Part shown: positions 25,053 through 33,081 of the stretch, piece after piece
How the letters are laid out: every line of letters starts with the position of its first letter
How positions within the stretch are numbered: the first letter of the stretch is position 1
Assembly (NCBI GenBank): GCA_963778225.1
Contig: CAVZTR010000010.1
Span: 124,001-188,000, forward strand
DNA: 64,000 nucleotides
Direction of reading: 5' to 3'
DNA from: JAGVSR01 sp963778225
Lineage (GTDB): Bacteria; Pseudomonadota; Alphaproteobacteria; Rhizobiales; Hyphomicrobiaceae
Made by a program: the position numbers and the translations under genes
Notes under the pieces: model-generated
Database searches by the model: none
What the model was told of the DNA's origin: nothing
What the model saw: only the letters and a program-made list of their open reading frames with translations

Positions 25053-26348
25053 TCAAAACGGGTTCCACGTTGGCTGCGATGTGAACCGCAAATAGCCGAT
25101 ATTGGCCCCGAGCCTGAGACCGAGGCCGGACCGGATCGGCGCCATGATCACGTCACCGCCCTTTAACAGCGTCATGCCCACGCCGCCGACGAGGTATGCC
25201 GAGCCGTCGATCCCTGTGAAGCTGCGATACAGCTGCTCCGGATCCCGCATGCTGTAAACGAGAATGAGCGTACGACCGCCCTCGGCCCCAAAGTCGTATC
25301 CCACCGACGGCCCGTGCCAGTGGATCGGTCGCGTACCGCCCTGGCGCAGGTACAAAGTGCCCTTGCCGTAGCGCAGCCCTGCGAGAATTGCGCCGCCACC
25401 TTCGCTACCGAGAATGTAGCCCGTTGGCCGGCCTGAACTCGCGAATGCGTATTCGATCACACTCGCCAGATTGGTCGAGGTGGCCCCGAAGAAGCCGCGC
25501 GACGCTTCACGGATCTCGTCGATCGTATAGCCCTGATCCGGCGCGTCGAAGGTGACGGGCGGAAGCGTATTCGCATCGCCAGTTGGAGGAACCGGCGCCG
25601 TCGCAACAGCCGCGCCGCCCGCAGACGGTTTCGGAACAACCGACTTTGACTGCGAATCCCAGATACCATCAGGCCGTACCGGCGCCACGGCTCGCGGCTC
25701 GCTAGGTTTGGGTTTCGGCGGGGGAACGGCCGCGACCTTTGGAGGTTCGGGCGCTTTTGTCTGGGCTGAACCCGCAGGTTTGGCTGGTGTCGTTTCAGTC
25801 TTCGCAACCGCTGGTGGCGAGCTTGCAGGAGATGAAGCCGGGGCGGCGGGCGGAGCGGAAGTCGCTGGCGCTGCGGGCGGAGTGGCAGCCTGTGAAGCCG
25901 CCGATCCGACTTCCCGTGCAACTTTCTCGTCAAGATAGGCTGCTTTCGTCTTCATCACGGCAAGCAGTTCGATGCTTGCCGCTTCGATCTCTGCCAGCTT
26001 GTTACAGTCGTAGGTTCCGTCCTTGTTCGGCTGCCCGAGTTGGTCGACCTTGCTCAAGAGTTCGTTGGCGCGTGTGTCGAGTTCGCCAAGGCGTCCGTCT
26101 TCGAGATAGAGCATCGCGCGCTCTTCGCGATCTTCTCCAGTCCAGCCTTTCTTCTCCGCCAGCATCGTCAAGCGTGCGCGCATGCGCGGCTGCGCCTCGG
26201 CATTGTAGTTGCGCAACGTCCCGCCGAACTTATCGACGGCCTTCGCAAAGGTTGCCTCCGTGCACTCCGCCCAAGCCGGCGCCAGTGCAGCGCCCTGAAC
26301 CATGAACATACTGACGGCGACCGCCGCCAATCGCCAAATCCGTGTCAT
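25053..26348 (-). CDS. EipA-like envelope protein (DUF1134) with an N-terminal extension
   Basis: 431 aa exported protein. Signal peptide ends AWA, then a helical domain of about 110 residues with two Cys (ECTEAT and TYDCNKLAEIEA), then a long Pro/Ala/Ser-rich linker (about 165-270). The C-terminal 160 residues are DUF1134: YTIDEIREASRGFFGATSTN, IHWHGPSVGYDFGAEGGRT, YSMRDPEQLYRSF, and near the end IRSGLGLRLGANIGYLRF. DUF1134 proteins (EipA in Brucella) are small periplasmic beta-barrels needed for envelope integrity. Here the domain is attached to extra N-terminal material, about twice the usual length. ATG 26348 begins the signal peptide. Confidence 0.85.
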   Translation of the reverse strand: MTRIWRLAAVAVSMFMVQGAALAPAWAECTEATFAKAVDKFGGTLRNYNAEAQPRMRARLTMLAEKKGWTGEDREERAMLYLEDGRLGELDTRANELLSKVDQLGQPNKDGTYDCNKLAEIEAASIELLAVMKTKAAYLDEKVAREVGSAASQAATPPAAPATSAPPAAPASSPASSPPAVAKTETTPAKPAGSAQTKAPEPPKVAAVPPPKPKPSEPRAVAPVRPDGIWDSQSKSVVPKPSAGGAAVATAPVPPTGDANTLPPVTFDAPDQGYTIDEIREASRGFFGATSTNLASVIEYAFASSGRPTGYILGSEGGGAILAGLRYGKGTLYLRQGGTRPIHWHGPSVGYDFGAEGGRTLILVYSMRDPEQLYRSFTGIDGSAYLVGGVGMTLLKGGDVIMAPIRSGLGLRLGANIGYLRFTSQPTWNPF

Positions 26349-26777
26349 GCGCGTCCTCGGAAGGTTATGCTCTGTTTGTGGTGACGGCGACAAAACGGCA
26401 TTTGCGTGGCGCAGCGTCAGCGTGGCGGAACGGCATCAGGGCGGAAAGAGCAATCCGGCGCATCTGGGTCCCCGATGAGGTTGAGAGTCACGATACCACG
26501 AGTTTAACTTCGGGCCAGACGGCGCTCCCGCCAACCTTCCGCAGGCGCGGTGAGTCCTCGCGGCGATCCGTCGCCGAGCAGCATTTGATCCTCGTCATGA
26601 CGCGGACGCGCAACCCGCCCTATCAGCGTCGCACGACGTGGACAGCAATCCGCTGTCTAAAAGGGGGTTTTCTCCGGCGCGCAATGTGTCTAGTGTGCTT
26701 GACAGCATACGATGTCAGCAGGGCGATTGCAGAAGGCAAGCCGGACGCCCGTGGTGTAACAGCCGGAGCAGTGGACT
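26349..26777. other. Divergent intergenic region, eipA / ferredoxin-NADP reductase
   Basis: About 430 bases without a convincing gene. Open frames are Arg/Pro-rich shadows with no ribosome binding sites. It must hold promoters for both flanking genes. I could not single out a promoter or operator with confidence. Confidence 0.4.
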
Positions 26778-27650
26778 ATGCTGGACGACGCAACTATGGC
26801 CGAACCCGCCACCCCAGTCGCCGCGGAGCGTCCGCTGGGCCCAGGACTTCGCCGCGAAACCGTCCTTTCGATAACCCACTATACCGACAAGTTGTTCTCG
26901 TTCCGAACCACTCGGGCTCCGTCGTTCCGCTTCCAGAGCGGACAGTTCGCCATGATCGGATTGGAAACCGAAACCCGTCCCCTGCTGCGCGCCTATTCCA
27001 TGACGAGCGCTGTCTACGACGACCACCTTGAATTCTTCTCGATCAAGGTTCCGAACGGCCCACTGACATCGCGCCTGCAGCACATTCAGGTCGGCGACAC
27101 CATTATTGTCAACGGCAAGCCCACCGGCACTCTGCTGCTGTCGAACCTGCGTCCCGGCAAGCGCCTCTGGCTGTTTGCTACCGGAACAGGCTTTGCCCCG
27201 TTCGCCAGCATCCTTCGCGATCCTGAAACATACGACGCATTTGAGCAGGTGATCGCCGTCGAAGGGTGCCGCGAGGTCGACGAACTCCAGTTCGCGACCG
27301 ACGTCGTGACTGATTTGCGTGGGCACGAATATCTGGGCGAGACCGCAACAGCAAAACTTCTCTACTATGCGACTGTGACGCGTGAAGCGTTCCATCACCA
27401 GGGCCGCATTCCAGATCTCATTGAAACGGGCAAACTCACGTCCGATCTTGGGATTGCGCCATTCGGCGGCGACGAAGATCGCGTAATGATGTGCGGCAAC
27501 CCGAACATGCTTGCCGATATGAAAGCTTCTCCTTCAAGCCCGAGGCTTTACCGAGGGCTCGAGCGGTTCACCCGGCGAATTCGTAATCGAGAAAGCATTC
27601 GTCGAAAAATAGGTGCCGTCTCTAGAATGAGACGTTCAGCGTGGCGCTGA
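26778..27650 (+). CDS. fpr: Ferredoxin-NADP+ reductase, C-terminus frameshifted
   Basis: FAD enzyme moving electrons between NADPH and ferredoxin/flavodoxin. The FAD domain has RLLRAYSM-like LLRAYSMTS, which binds FAD; the NADP domain has LWLFATGTGFAPFASILRDPE and MMCGNPNMLADMK. After that point the written frame turns into an Arg/Ser-rich tail to 27650. The next frame reads LLLQARGFTEGSSGSPGEF and VIEKAFVEK, ending at TAG 27610-27612. That is the expected FNR tail, with its aromatic/basic end that stacks near FAD. So the real gene is probably 26778-27612 with an indel near 27522. The span of 835 bases is one over a multiple of three. Corrected, it no longer overlaps the convergent DUF2490 gene. 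Confidence 0.88.
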   Translation: MLDDATMAEPATPVAAERPLGPGLRRETVLSITHYTDKLFSFRTTRAPSFRFQSGQFAMIGLETETRPLLRAYSMTSAVYDDHLEFFSIKVPNGPLTSRLQHIQVGDTIIVNGKPTGTLLLSNLRPGKRLWLFATGTGFAPFASILRDPETYDAFEQVIAVEGCREVDELQFATDVVTDLRGHEYLGETATAKLLYYATVTREAFHHQGRIPDLIETGKLTSDLGIAPFGGDEDRVMMCGNPNMLADMKASPSSPRLYRGLERFTRRIRNRESIRRKIGAVSRMRRSAWR

Positions 27651-28296
27651 GCACATGGTCGATTTGATCGCCGGCTGACCGGTTCACAAATTGGTTCAGA
27701 TAGCCCGGCTCAAAGGCCACGCCCTCGCGTAGCGGGATATTGATACCCACGAAATTGCGCCAGCGGTCGAGACCGGACTGCGCACCCCAATCGGTGTCAT
27801 TGAGATTGAAGAAAACTTCGCTCCATCCCACGGCCTGCCACCCCGCAGCGCCGAGCGGCACCGTCAGCCGTATCTGCTGCCTGAGACGCAATCCGACGTC
27901 ATCGCCGTCGTCTCGAAATCGCTGCTCAAATCGCGTTCGGTTCGAGAGCGTGAAGGTGTTCTTGACCGCGGCGATCGGAAACGCGAGTTGCTGCCAAGGC
28001 CGATGCTCGTATGTATTGGCCCCGGTTTCCGGTGACGTGCGCACATACGCATAGCCCACCGACAGCACGGTTTGGTCAAACAGTGTCAGTCCGATGGAAG
28101 GCCGGATCAGAAGCTGCCCGAGACGGGACGAGTCATCCGTGAATCGCGGCTGAACCTCGAGCGCCCCGGTGACACCTTCGCTGAGCTTCGTGCTGGCGAT
28201 GACCTGCTGCCACGTCTGGAAATCGTCATCGTCCGCGTGAGCCATCGGGGCAAAGGCGACAAGGACGGCGGCGAGATGTGTGAGTCGGAGGTGCAT
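27622..28296 (-). CDS. DUF2490 family outer-membrane protein
   Basis: 224 aa exported protein. Signal peptide ends AHA. The mature part has alternating beta strands ending in an aromatic C-terminal residue (SATLNVSF), typical of outer-membrane barrels. The DUF2490 pattern is visible: DFQTWQQVIASTKLSEGVTG at the start, RHRPW-like YEHRPWQQLAFP, NRTRFEQRFRDDGDDVGLRL and FEPGYLNQFVN. No function is assigned to the family. It is the convergent neighbour of the ferredoxin-NADP reductase, with a 9-base gap once the frameshift there is corrected. Confidence 0.85.
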   Translation of the reverse strand: MHLRLTHLAAVLVAFAPMAHADDDDFQTWQQVIASTKLSEGVTGALEVQPRFTDDSSRLGQLLIRPSIGLTLFDQTVLSVGYAYVRTSPETGANTYEHRPWQQLAFPIAAVKNTFTLSNRTRFEQRFRDDGDDVGLRLRQQIRLTVPLGAAGWQAVGWSEVFFNLNDTDWGAQSGLDRWRNFVGINIPLREGVAFEPGYLNQFVNRSAGDQIDHVLSATLNVSF

Positions 28297-28401
28297 AGGC
28301 CGCGAATCACTTCTGATGAATTGAGCGGCGATCTTCTACAGCAGCAGAGGCGTTTCGTCTTTCTCCTGCCGTGCGCCCCGGCTCTGCACCTGATTAACGG
28401 A

Positions 28402-28429
28402 GTGGCCCGAAACTCATGTTCCGGGCCAC
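28402..28429 (-). terminator. Hairpin after the small repeat-protein gene
   Basis: GTGGCCCG (28402-28409) pairs with CGGGCCAC (28422-28429), about 12 bases past the stop of the gene ending at 28441. The following minus-strand sequence is only weakly T-rich, so efficiency is uncertain. Confidence 0.5.
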
Positions 28430-28440
28430 AGCCATGCAAC

Positions 28441-28728
28441 TCATTTGGCGATACCGGGATGGTCCTTCATCGCCTTGCCGGTCAGGCTCTTGTCGTCCGG
28501 CTTGGAGGTCGGATTGGCCGTCATTCCGTCACCAGTTACGCCCGGCGCATCCTTCATCGCCTTTTCGGCAAGGCCACCCGTTTCGGGTTTCGCAGTCGGG
28601 TTCGAAGTGCTGCCGGCTCCCGTTACGCCTGGGCTGTCCTGCATTGCCTTCTCGGTCAAATCGCCACCCGCAAACGCGAGCGTCGTCGATGCAGCAAAAA
28701 GAAATGCGGCGAATGTGCAAACTTTCAT
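28441..28728 (-). CDS. Small secreted protein with 29-residue repeats
   Basis: 95 aa. The signal peptide ends AFA (residue 20). The rest is two full copies and one half copy of a 29-residue unit: L24-G52, L53-S81 and L82-K95, each beginning L-x-x-KAM-x-D-x-PG(V/I) and continuing TGxGxTxNPTxKP. No Cys or Trp is in the mature part, and the composition (Gly, Pro, Thr, Asp, Lys) suggests a flexible, possibly cation-binding or wall-associated peptide. An AGGAGA site lies 7 bases before ATG 28728, so translation should be strong. Family not recognised. It is flanked by hairpins and looks like a single-gene unit. Confidence 0.78.
   Translation of the reverse strand: MKVCTFAAFLFAASTTLAFAGGDLTEKAMQDSPGVTGAGSTSNPTAKPETGGLAEKAMKDAPGVTGDGMTANPTSKPDDKSLTGKAMKDHPGIAK
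28444..28659 (-). repeat. Tandem 87-base coding repeat (2.5 copies)
   Basis: The DNA encoding the 29-residue repeats: copies at 28573-28659 and 28486-28572, and a half copy at 28444-28485. The core GCC-TTC-TCGGT or GCCTTGCCGGTC for the KAM motif recurs at the same phase in each. The register is exact, which points to internal duplication within this gene. Confidence 0.75.
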
Positions 28729-28842
28729 GGCCGTTCTCCTGGATTGGATCTGTGGTCGGTTTTGAGAGATTGACCGTTCGAACTGTCGGAGGGAGATACG
28801 GAGCCCCGCAGACCAAGTTTCAGATCAGGCAATGAAAATGAA

Positions 28843-28866
28843 AACGCCGGGCGCGGGCCCGGCGTT
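28843..28866 (-). terminator. Rho-independent terminator after mmsA
   Basis: AACGCCGGGC (28843-28852) and GCCCGGCGTT (28857-28866) form a perfect 10-bp stem with a 4-base loop. The minus strand continues TTCATTTTCATT. It lies 27 bases past the mmsA stop and marks the end of the catabolic cluster. Confidence 0.85.
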
Positions 28867-28893
28867 TCTGAATGTCATGCGAAATCGAAAGGG

Positions 28894-30390
28894 TTACTTC
28901 AGGCTCGGGAAATTGAACTCGGCGCCCTTTCGGATGCCGGTTGGCCAGCGCGCCGTCACGGTCTTCAACCGCGTATAGAAGCGCACGCCCTCCGGCCCGT
29001 AGATCGAGTGATCACCGAACAGCGACCGCTTCCATCCCCCGAACGAATGATAAGCGACGGGAACCGGGATCGGCACATTGATGCCCACCATGCCCACCTC
29101 GATCTTGTCGGCGAACGCGCGCGCAGCATCTCCGTCGCGCGTAAAGATGGCGGTGCCGTTGCCGTACTCGTGATCGTTGATCAGCTTGGCCGCTTCATCG
29201 AACGATCCCGCCCGCACGACTGAAAGCACCGGCCCGAAAATCTCCTGTTTGTAAATCGTCATCTCCGGCGTCACGCGATCGAACAACGAGCCGCCGAGAA
29301 AGAAACCGTTCTCGTAGCCCTGCAGAACGAGCCCGCGTCCATCGACGACGAGGTCCGCACCTTCCTTCACGCCCTGATCGATGAGCCCGGTGATCTTGCG
29401 CTTCGCCTCCACCGTCACGACGGGGCCCATCTCGGCATCGGGATCCGTCGCCGGTCCCACCTTCAGCGCGCGCACCTTCGGCGCCAGCGCCTCGACAAGT
29501 TTGTTCGCCGTCGCCTCGCCGACGGGCACGGCCACCGAAATCGCCATGCAGCGCTCGCCGGCTGATCCATACCCCGCGCCCATCAGGGCATCGACCGCCT
29601 GATCGATATCGGCATCGGGCATCACGATCATGTGGTTCTTCGCGCCGCCGAGCGCCTGCACGCGCTTACCCTTGGCCGCACCACGCGCATAGATGTATTC
29701 CGCAATCGGCGTCGAGCCGACGAAGCTCACCGCCGCGATGTCGGGGTGATCGAGGATCGCATCGACGGCTTCCTTGTCGCCATGCACCACGTTGAACACG
29801 CCGGCCGGAAGACCTGCCTCCTGGAGCAACTCCCAGATCAGCATGGTTGCCGACGGATCGCGCTCCGACGGCTTGAGGATGAAGGTATTCCCGCAAGCGA
29901 TCGCCACGGGAAACATCCACATGGGCACCATGACGGGAAAGTTGAATGGCGTGATGCCGGCGACCACGCCGAGCGGCTGCCGGTCCGACCAGCTGTCGAT
30001 CTCAGGCCCGACGTTGCGGCTGAATTCACCCTTCAACAGATGCGGGATCCCACACGCAAAATCGACCACGTCGATGCCGCGCTGCAATTCGCCAAGCGCA
30101 TCAGGGTGCGTCTTCCCGTGTTCGCGCGAGATGGCCCGCGCGATGTCGTCCGCTCGCTTTTCCAGCAGGTCCTTGTACTTGAACAGCACCTTGGCCCGCT
30201 TCATGGGAGGGGTCGCACCCCACGCCGGAGCGGCCGCCTTTGCAATGGCAACAGCTGCATCCACTTCTGCCTTCGACGACAGCGGCAGGCCGGCGATCTG
30301 CTCGCCGGTCGCAGGATTGTAAACAGCCGAGACGCGGCTCGACACCGACGTCACCTTGCGGCCGTCGATGGCATTTTGGATCGTGAGCAT
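28894..30390 (-). CDS. mmsA: CoA-acylating methylmalonate-semialdehyde dehydrogenase
   Basis: NAD+-dependent, CoA-acylating aldehyde dehydrogenase, 498 aa, turning (methyl)malonate semialdehyde into propionyl- or acetyl-CoA and CO2. Family signs: PLGVVAGITPFNFPVMVPMW, SERDPSATML, the catalytic Cys281 in AGERCMAISVAV, and the C-terminal FYTRLKTVTARWP. Next to an omega-amino acid:pyruvate aminotransferase the likely substrate is malonate semialdehyde from beta-alanine. It is the last gene of the minus-strand cluster; a perfect terminator follows. GAGG precedes ATG 30390. Confidence 0.94.
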   Translation of the reverse strand: MLTIQNAIDGRKVTSVSSRVSAVYNPATGEQIAGLPLSSKAEVDAAVAIAKAAAPAWGATPPMKRAKVLFKYKDLLEKRADDIARAISREHGKTHPDALGELQRGIDVVDFACGIPHLLKGEFSRNVGPEIDSWSDRQPLGVVAGITPFNFPVMVPMWMFPVAIACGNTFILKPSERDPSATMLIWELLQEAGLPAGVFNVVHGDKEAVDAILDHPDIAAVSFVGSTPIAEYIYARGAAKGKRVQALGGAKNHMIVMPDADIDQAVDALMGAGYGSAGERCMAISVAVPVGEATANKLVEALAPKVRALKVGPATDPDAEMGPVVTVEAKRKITGLIDQGVKEGADLVVDGRGLVLQGYENGFFLGGSLFDRVTPEMTIYKQEIFGPVLSVVRAGSFDEAAKLINDHEYGNGTAIFTRDGDAARAFADKIEVGMVGINVPIPVPVAYHSFGGWKRSLFGDHSIYGPEGVRFYTRLKTVTARWPTGIRKGAEFNFPSLK

Positions 30391-30404
30391 GATGAAGAGC
30401 CTCG

Positions 30405-31727
30405 TTAAGGCGTGTTGGCAAGAACGTCCGTCAGGACGTCGAACAGATGGTCGATCTCGGACTTCGTAATGATGAGCGGCGGCGAGAGCGCCATGATGTC
30501 GCCCGTCGTGCGCACCAGCACGCCCTTCTCGAACGCTGCAACGAAGCGGTCATACGCCCGCTTTGTCGGCGCATCCGGTATCGGCGCGAACTCGATCGCT
30601 CCGATAAGGCCGATGTTGCGGATATCGATCACGTGGGGCATCTCGCGCAGCGCGTGGAGCCGTTCTTCCCAATAGGGCGCTAGCTCGTTCGCGCGCGTCA
30701 GCAGACCTTCTTCGGCATACGTATCGAGCGTGCCAAGCGCCGCCGCGCATGCGATCGGATGGCCGGAATACGTGTAGCCGTGGAAGAAGTCGATCATCCA
30801 ATCGGGGCCCGACTGGAATGCGCCGTGCACCTTGTCGTTGACGAACACCGCGCCCATCGGAATGGTGCCGTTGGTCACGCCCTTCGCCGTGGTGATGATG
30901 TCCGGCTTGATGCCGAAGTAGTCCGACCCGAACGCCGTGCCCATGCGACCGAACGCGGTAATCACCTCGTCTGCGATGAGCAGGATGTCGTGCTTGCGGC
31001 AGATGGCTTCGAGCCGCTTTAGATAGCCTTTCGGCGGAACCAGCACCCCGGTCGAACAGGCGACCGGCTCGACGATAACGGCTGCGATCGTCGATGCGTC
31101 ATGCAAAGCGACAAGCCGCTCCAGATCGTCGGCCAGTTCCGCCCCGTGTTCCGGCTCGCCCTTCGAAAACGCATTGCGGGCCAGATCGTGCGTGTGTCGC
31201 AGGTGATCGACGCCCGCTACGAGCGCACCGAACCACTTGCGGTTGTTGACCATGCCGCCGACCGACATGCCGCCGAAATTCACGCCGTGATACCCGCGCT
31301 CGCGCCCGATCAGTCGAACCTTGGTCGCGTTGCCCTTGGCGCGATGGTAGGCCAGCGCCATCTTCAGCGCCGTCTCGACCGACTCCGAACCCGAGTTCGT
31401 GAAAAAGACGTGGTTGAACCCCTCCGGCGCCACGTTGACGAGGCGGGACGCGGCTTCGAACGCCTTCACGTGCCCCATCTGGAAGGTGCCGGCGAAGTCG
31501 AGCGTCTCGACCTGCTCCTTGATGGCCGCGACGATCTTTGGCCGGCAATGCCCGGCGTTAACGCACCACAGCCCAGACGTACCATCCATCACGCGCCGCC
31601 CGTCTGGCGTGAAGTAATACGAACCTTCGGCCTTGGCGAAGAGACGCGGCGCGCTCTTGAATTGCCGGTTCGCGGTGAACGGCATCCAGAAGGCTTCGAG
31701 ATCGTTGGTTTTGAGCTGCACGTTCAT
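30405..31727 (-). CDS. Omega-amino acid:pyruvate aminotransferase (beta-alanine type)
   Basis: Class III PLP aminotransferase of 440 aa. The N-terminal AFWMPFTANRQFKSAPRL and GTSGLWCVNAGHCRPKI are diagnostic of the omega-APT/beta-alanine:pyruvate group. The PLP lysine is K282 in TTAKGVTNGTIPMGAV. DEVITAFGRMG carries the Asp that pairs with the PLP nitrogen. It would convert beta-alanine + pyruvate to malonate semialdehyde + alanine, feeding the mmsA product 14 bases downstream. Other omega-amines (GABA, 3-aminoisobutyrate) are also possible substrates. Confidence 0.9.
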   Translation of the reverse strand: MNVQLKTNDLEAFWMPFTANRQFKSAPRLFAKAEGSYYFTPDGRRVMDGTSGLWCVNAGHCRPKIVAAIKEQVETLDFAGTFQMGHVKAFEAASRLVNVAPEGFNHVFFTNSGSESVETALKMALAYHRAKGNATKVRLIGRERGYHGVNFGGMSVGGMVNNRKWFGALVAGVDHLRHTHDLARNAFSKGEPEHGAELADDLERLVALHDASTIAAVIVEPVACSTGVLVPPKGYLKRLEAICRKHDILLIADEVITAFGRMGTAFGSDYFGIKPDIITTAKGVTNGTIPMGAVFVNDKVHGAFQSGPDWMIDFFHGYTYSGHPIACAAALGTLDTYAEEGLLTRANELAPYWEERLHALREMPHVIDIRNIGLIGAIEFAPIPDAPTKRAYDRFVAAFEKGVLVRTTGDIMALSPPLIITKSEIDHLFDVLTDVLANTP

Positions 31728-31772
31728 GATGTCTGTCCCCGGAAGGCGCCGCCTCCCCTGATCGTCGAGAAT

Positions 31773-33068
31773 TTACGCCGAATGCGTCACGGCTTCGGTG
31801 AGAGCCGCTTCGAATATGTCCATGCCCTCGCGAACAAGATCGTCGCTTGCCGTCAGCGGCGACAGGAAGCGGATGACGTTACCGTAGGTCCCGCATGACA
31901 GCAGGATGAGCCCGCGTGAATTCGCAGCCTTCAACAGCGCCTGCGTAAGCACCGGTGCCGGCTCATGCGTCTGCTGGTCCTTGACCAGTTCGACGGCACA
32001 CATCGCTCCAAGGCCACGCACATCGCCGATACAATTCAAGTTCGAGCGGCGGCTCAATTCATGGCAGCGGTCCATCATGATCTTGCCGATCGCGACGGAA
32101 CGCTCGCAAAGTTTTTCATCCTCGATGATGTCGAGTACGGCGTGCGCCGCAGCACACGCGACGGGATTGCCCGCATAAGTGCCGCCGAGGCCGCCGGGAT
32201 TGGACGCATCCATTACATCCGCCCGGCCGGTGATCGCAGCCAGCGGCATGCCGCCGGCCAGACCCTTCGCTAACGTGACGACGTCAGCCTTCACGCCCGC
32301 ATGGTCCATCGCGAACATCTTTCCGGTCCGCGCGAACCCCGACTGGATCTCGTCGGCAATGAGCACGATGCCATGCTCGTCGCAGATTCCACGCAGCGCC
32401 TGCAGGAACTCGGGCGGCGCAATGTTGAACCCGCCTTCGCCCTGCACCGGCTCGATGATAATTCCGGCAATGCTCGATGGATCGGCCGTGTGCTTGAACA
32501 GGCTCTTTAAGCTGTAAAGGCTCTGTTCGACGGAAACGCAATGGTACGCGTTCGGGAACTCCACCTGATAGACATCGGCAGGGAAGGGGCCGAAACCCTT
32601 CTTGTACGGCACCACCTTGCCCGTCAGCGCCATGCCCATCATCGTGCGCCCGTGAAACCCGGCCGTGAAGGAGATGATGCCGGGCCGTCCGGTGTAGGCG
32701 CGCGCCACCTTCACCGCGTTCTCTACGGCTTCCGCGCCTGTTGAAATCAGCATCGTCTTTGCCGGACCTTCGACCGGCGCGATGGCGTTCAGCCGTTCGG
32801 CCAAGCGAACGTAGGATTCGTAGGGCGTCACCTGGAAGCAGACGTGGCTGAACGCCTTCATCTGCTCTTCCACCGCCTTCAGAATGCGCGGATGCTGATG
32901 GCCCGTGTTGGTCACGGCGATGCCGGCTGCGAAGTCGATGTACCGCTTGCCGTCCTCACTCCAGATTTCGGAGTTCAGAGCGCGCGCGGCGTAAATCGAT
33001 GTCGCATGCCCGATGCCGCGCGGAATGGCGGCGGAGCGGCGCTCGTGCAGTTCGGCGGAGGTGGCCAT
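31773..33068 (-). CDS. gabT: 4-aminobutyrate--2-oxoglutarate aminotransferase
   Basis: Class III aminotransferase, 431 aa. GabT features are RRSAAIPRGIGHATSIYAAR at the N-terminus, DFAAGIAVTNTGHQHP, GFHGRTMMGMALTGK and PLP-lysine K268 in TLAKGLAGGMPLAAI. It makes succinate semialdehyde from GABA; E. coli GabT also uses 5-aminovalerate. A strong TGAGGAG site precedes ATG 33068. It lies 13 bases from gcdH and upstream of the omega-aminotransferase on the same strand. Confidence 0.93.
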   Translation of the reverse strand: MATSAELHERRSAAIPRGIGHATSIYAARALNSEIWSEDGKRYIDFAAGIAVTNTGHQHPRILKAVEEQMKAFSHVCFQVTPYESYVRLAERLNAIAPVEGPAKTMLISTGAEAVENAVKVARAYTGRPGIISFTAGFHGRTMMGMALTGKVVPYKKGFGPFPADVYQVEFPNAYHCVSVEQSLYSLKSLFKHTADPSSIAGIIIEPVQGEGGFNIAPPEFLQALRGICDEHGIVLIADEIQSGFARTGKMFAMDHAGVKADVVTLAKGLAGGMPLAAITGRADVMDASNPGGLGGTYAGNPVACAAAHAVLDIIEDEKLCERSVAIGKIMMDRCHELSRRSNLNCIGDVRGLGAMCAVELVKDQQTHEPAPVLTQALLKAANSRGLILLSCGTYGNVIRFLSPLTASDDLVREGMDIFEAALTEAVTHSA

Positions 33069-33081
33069 GTGGTCGTGCTCC

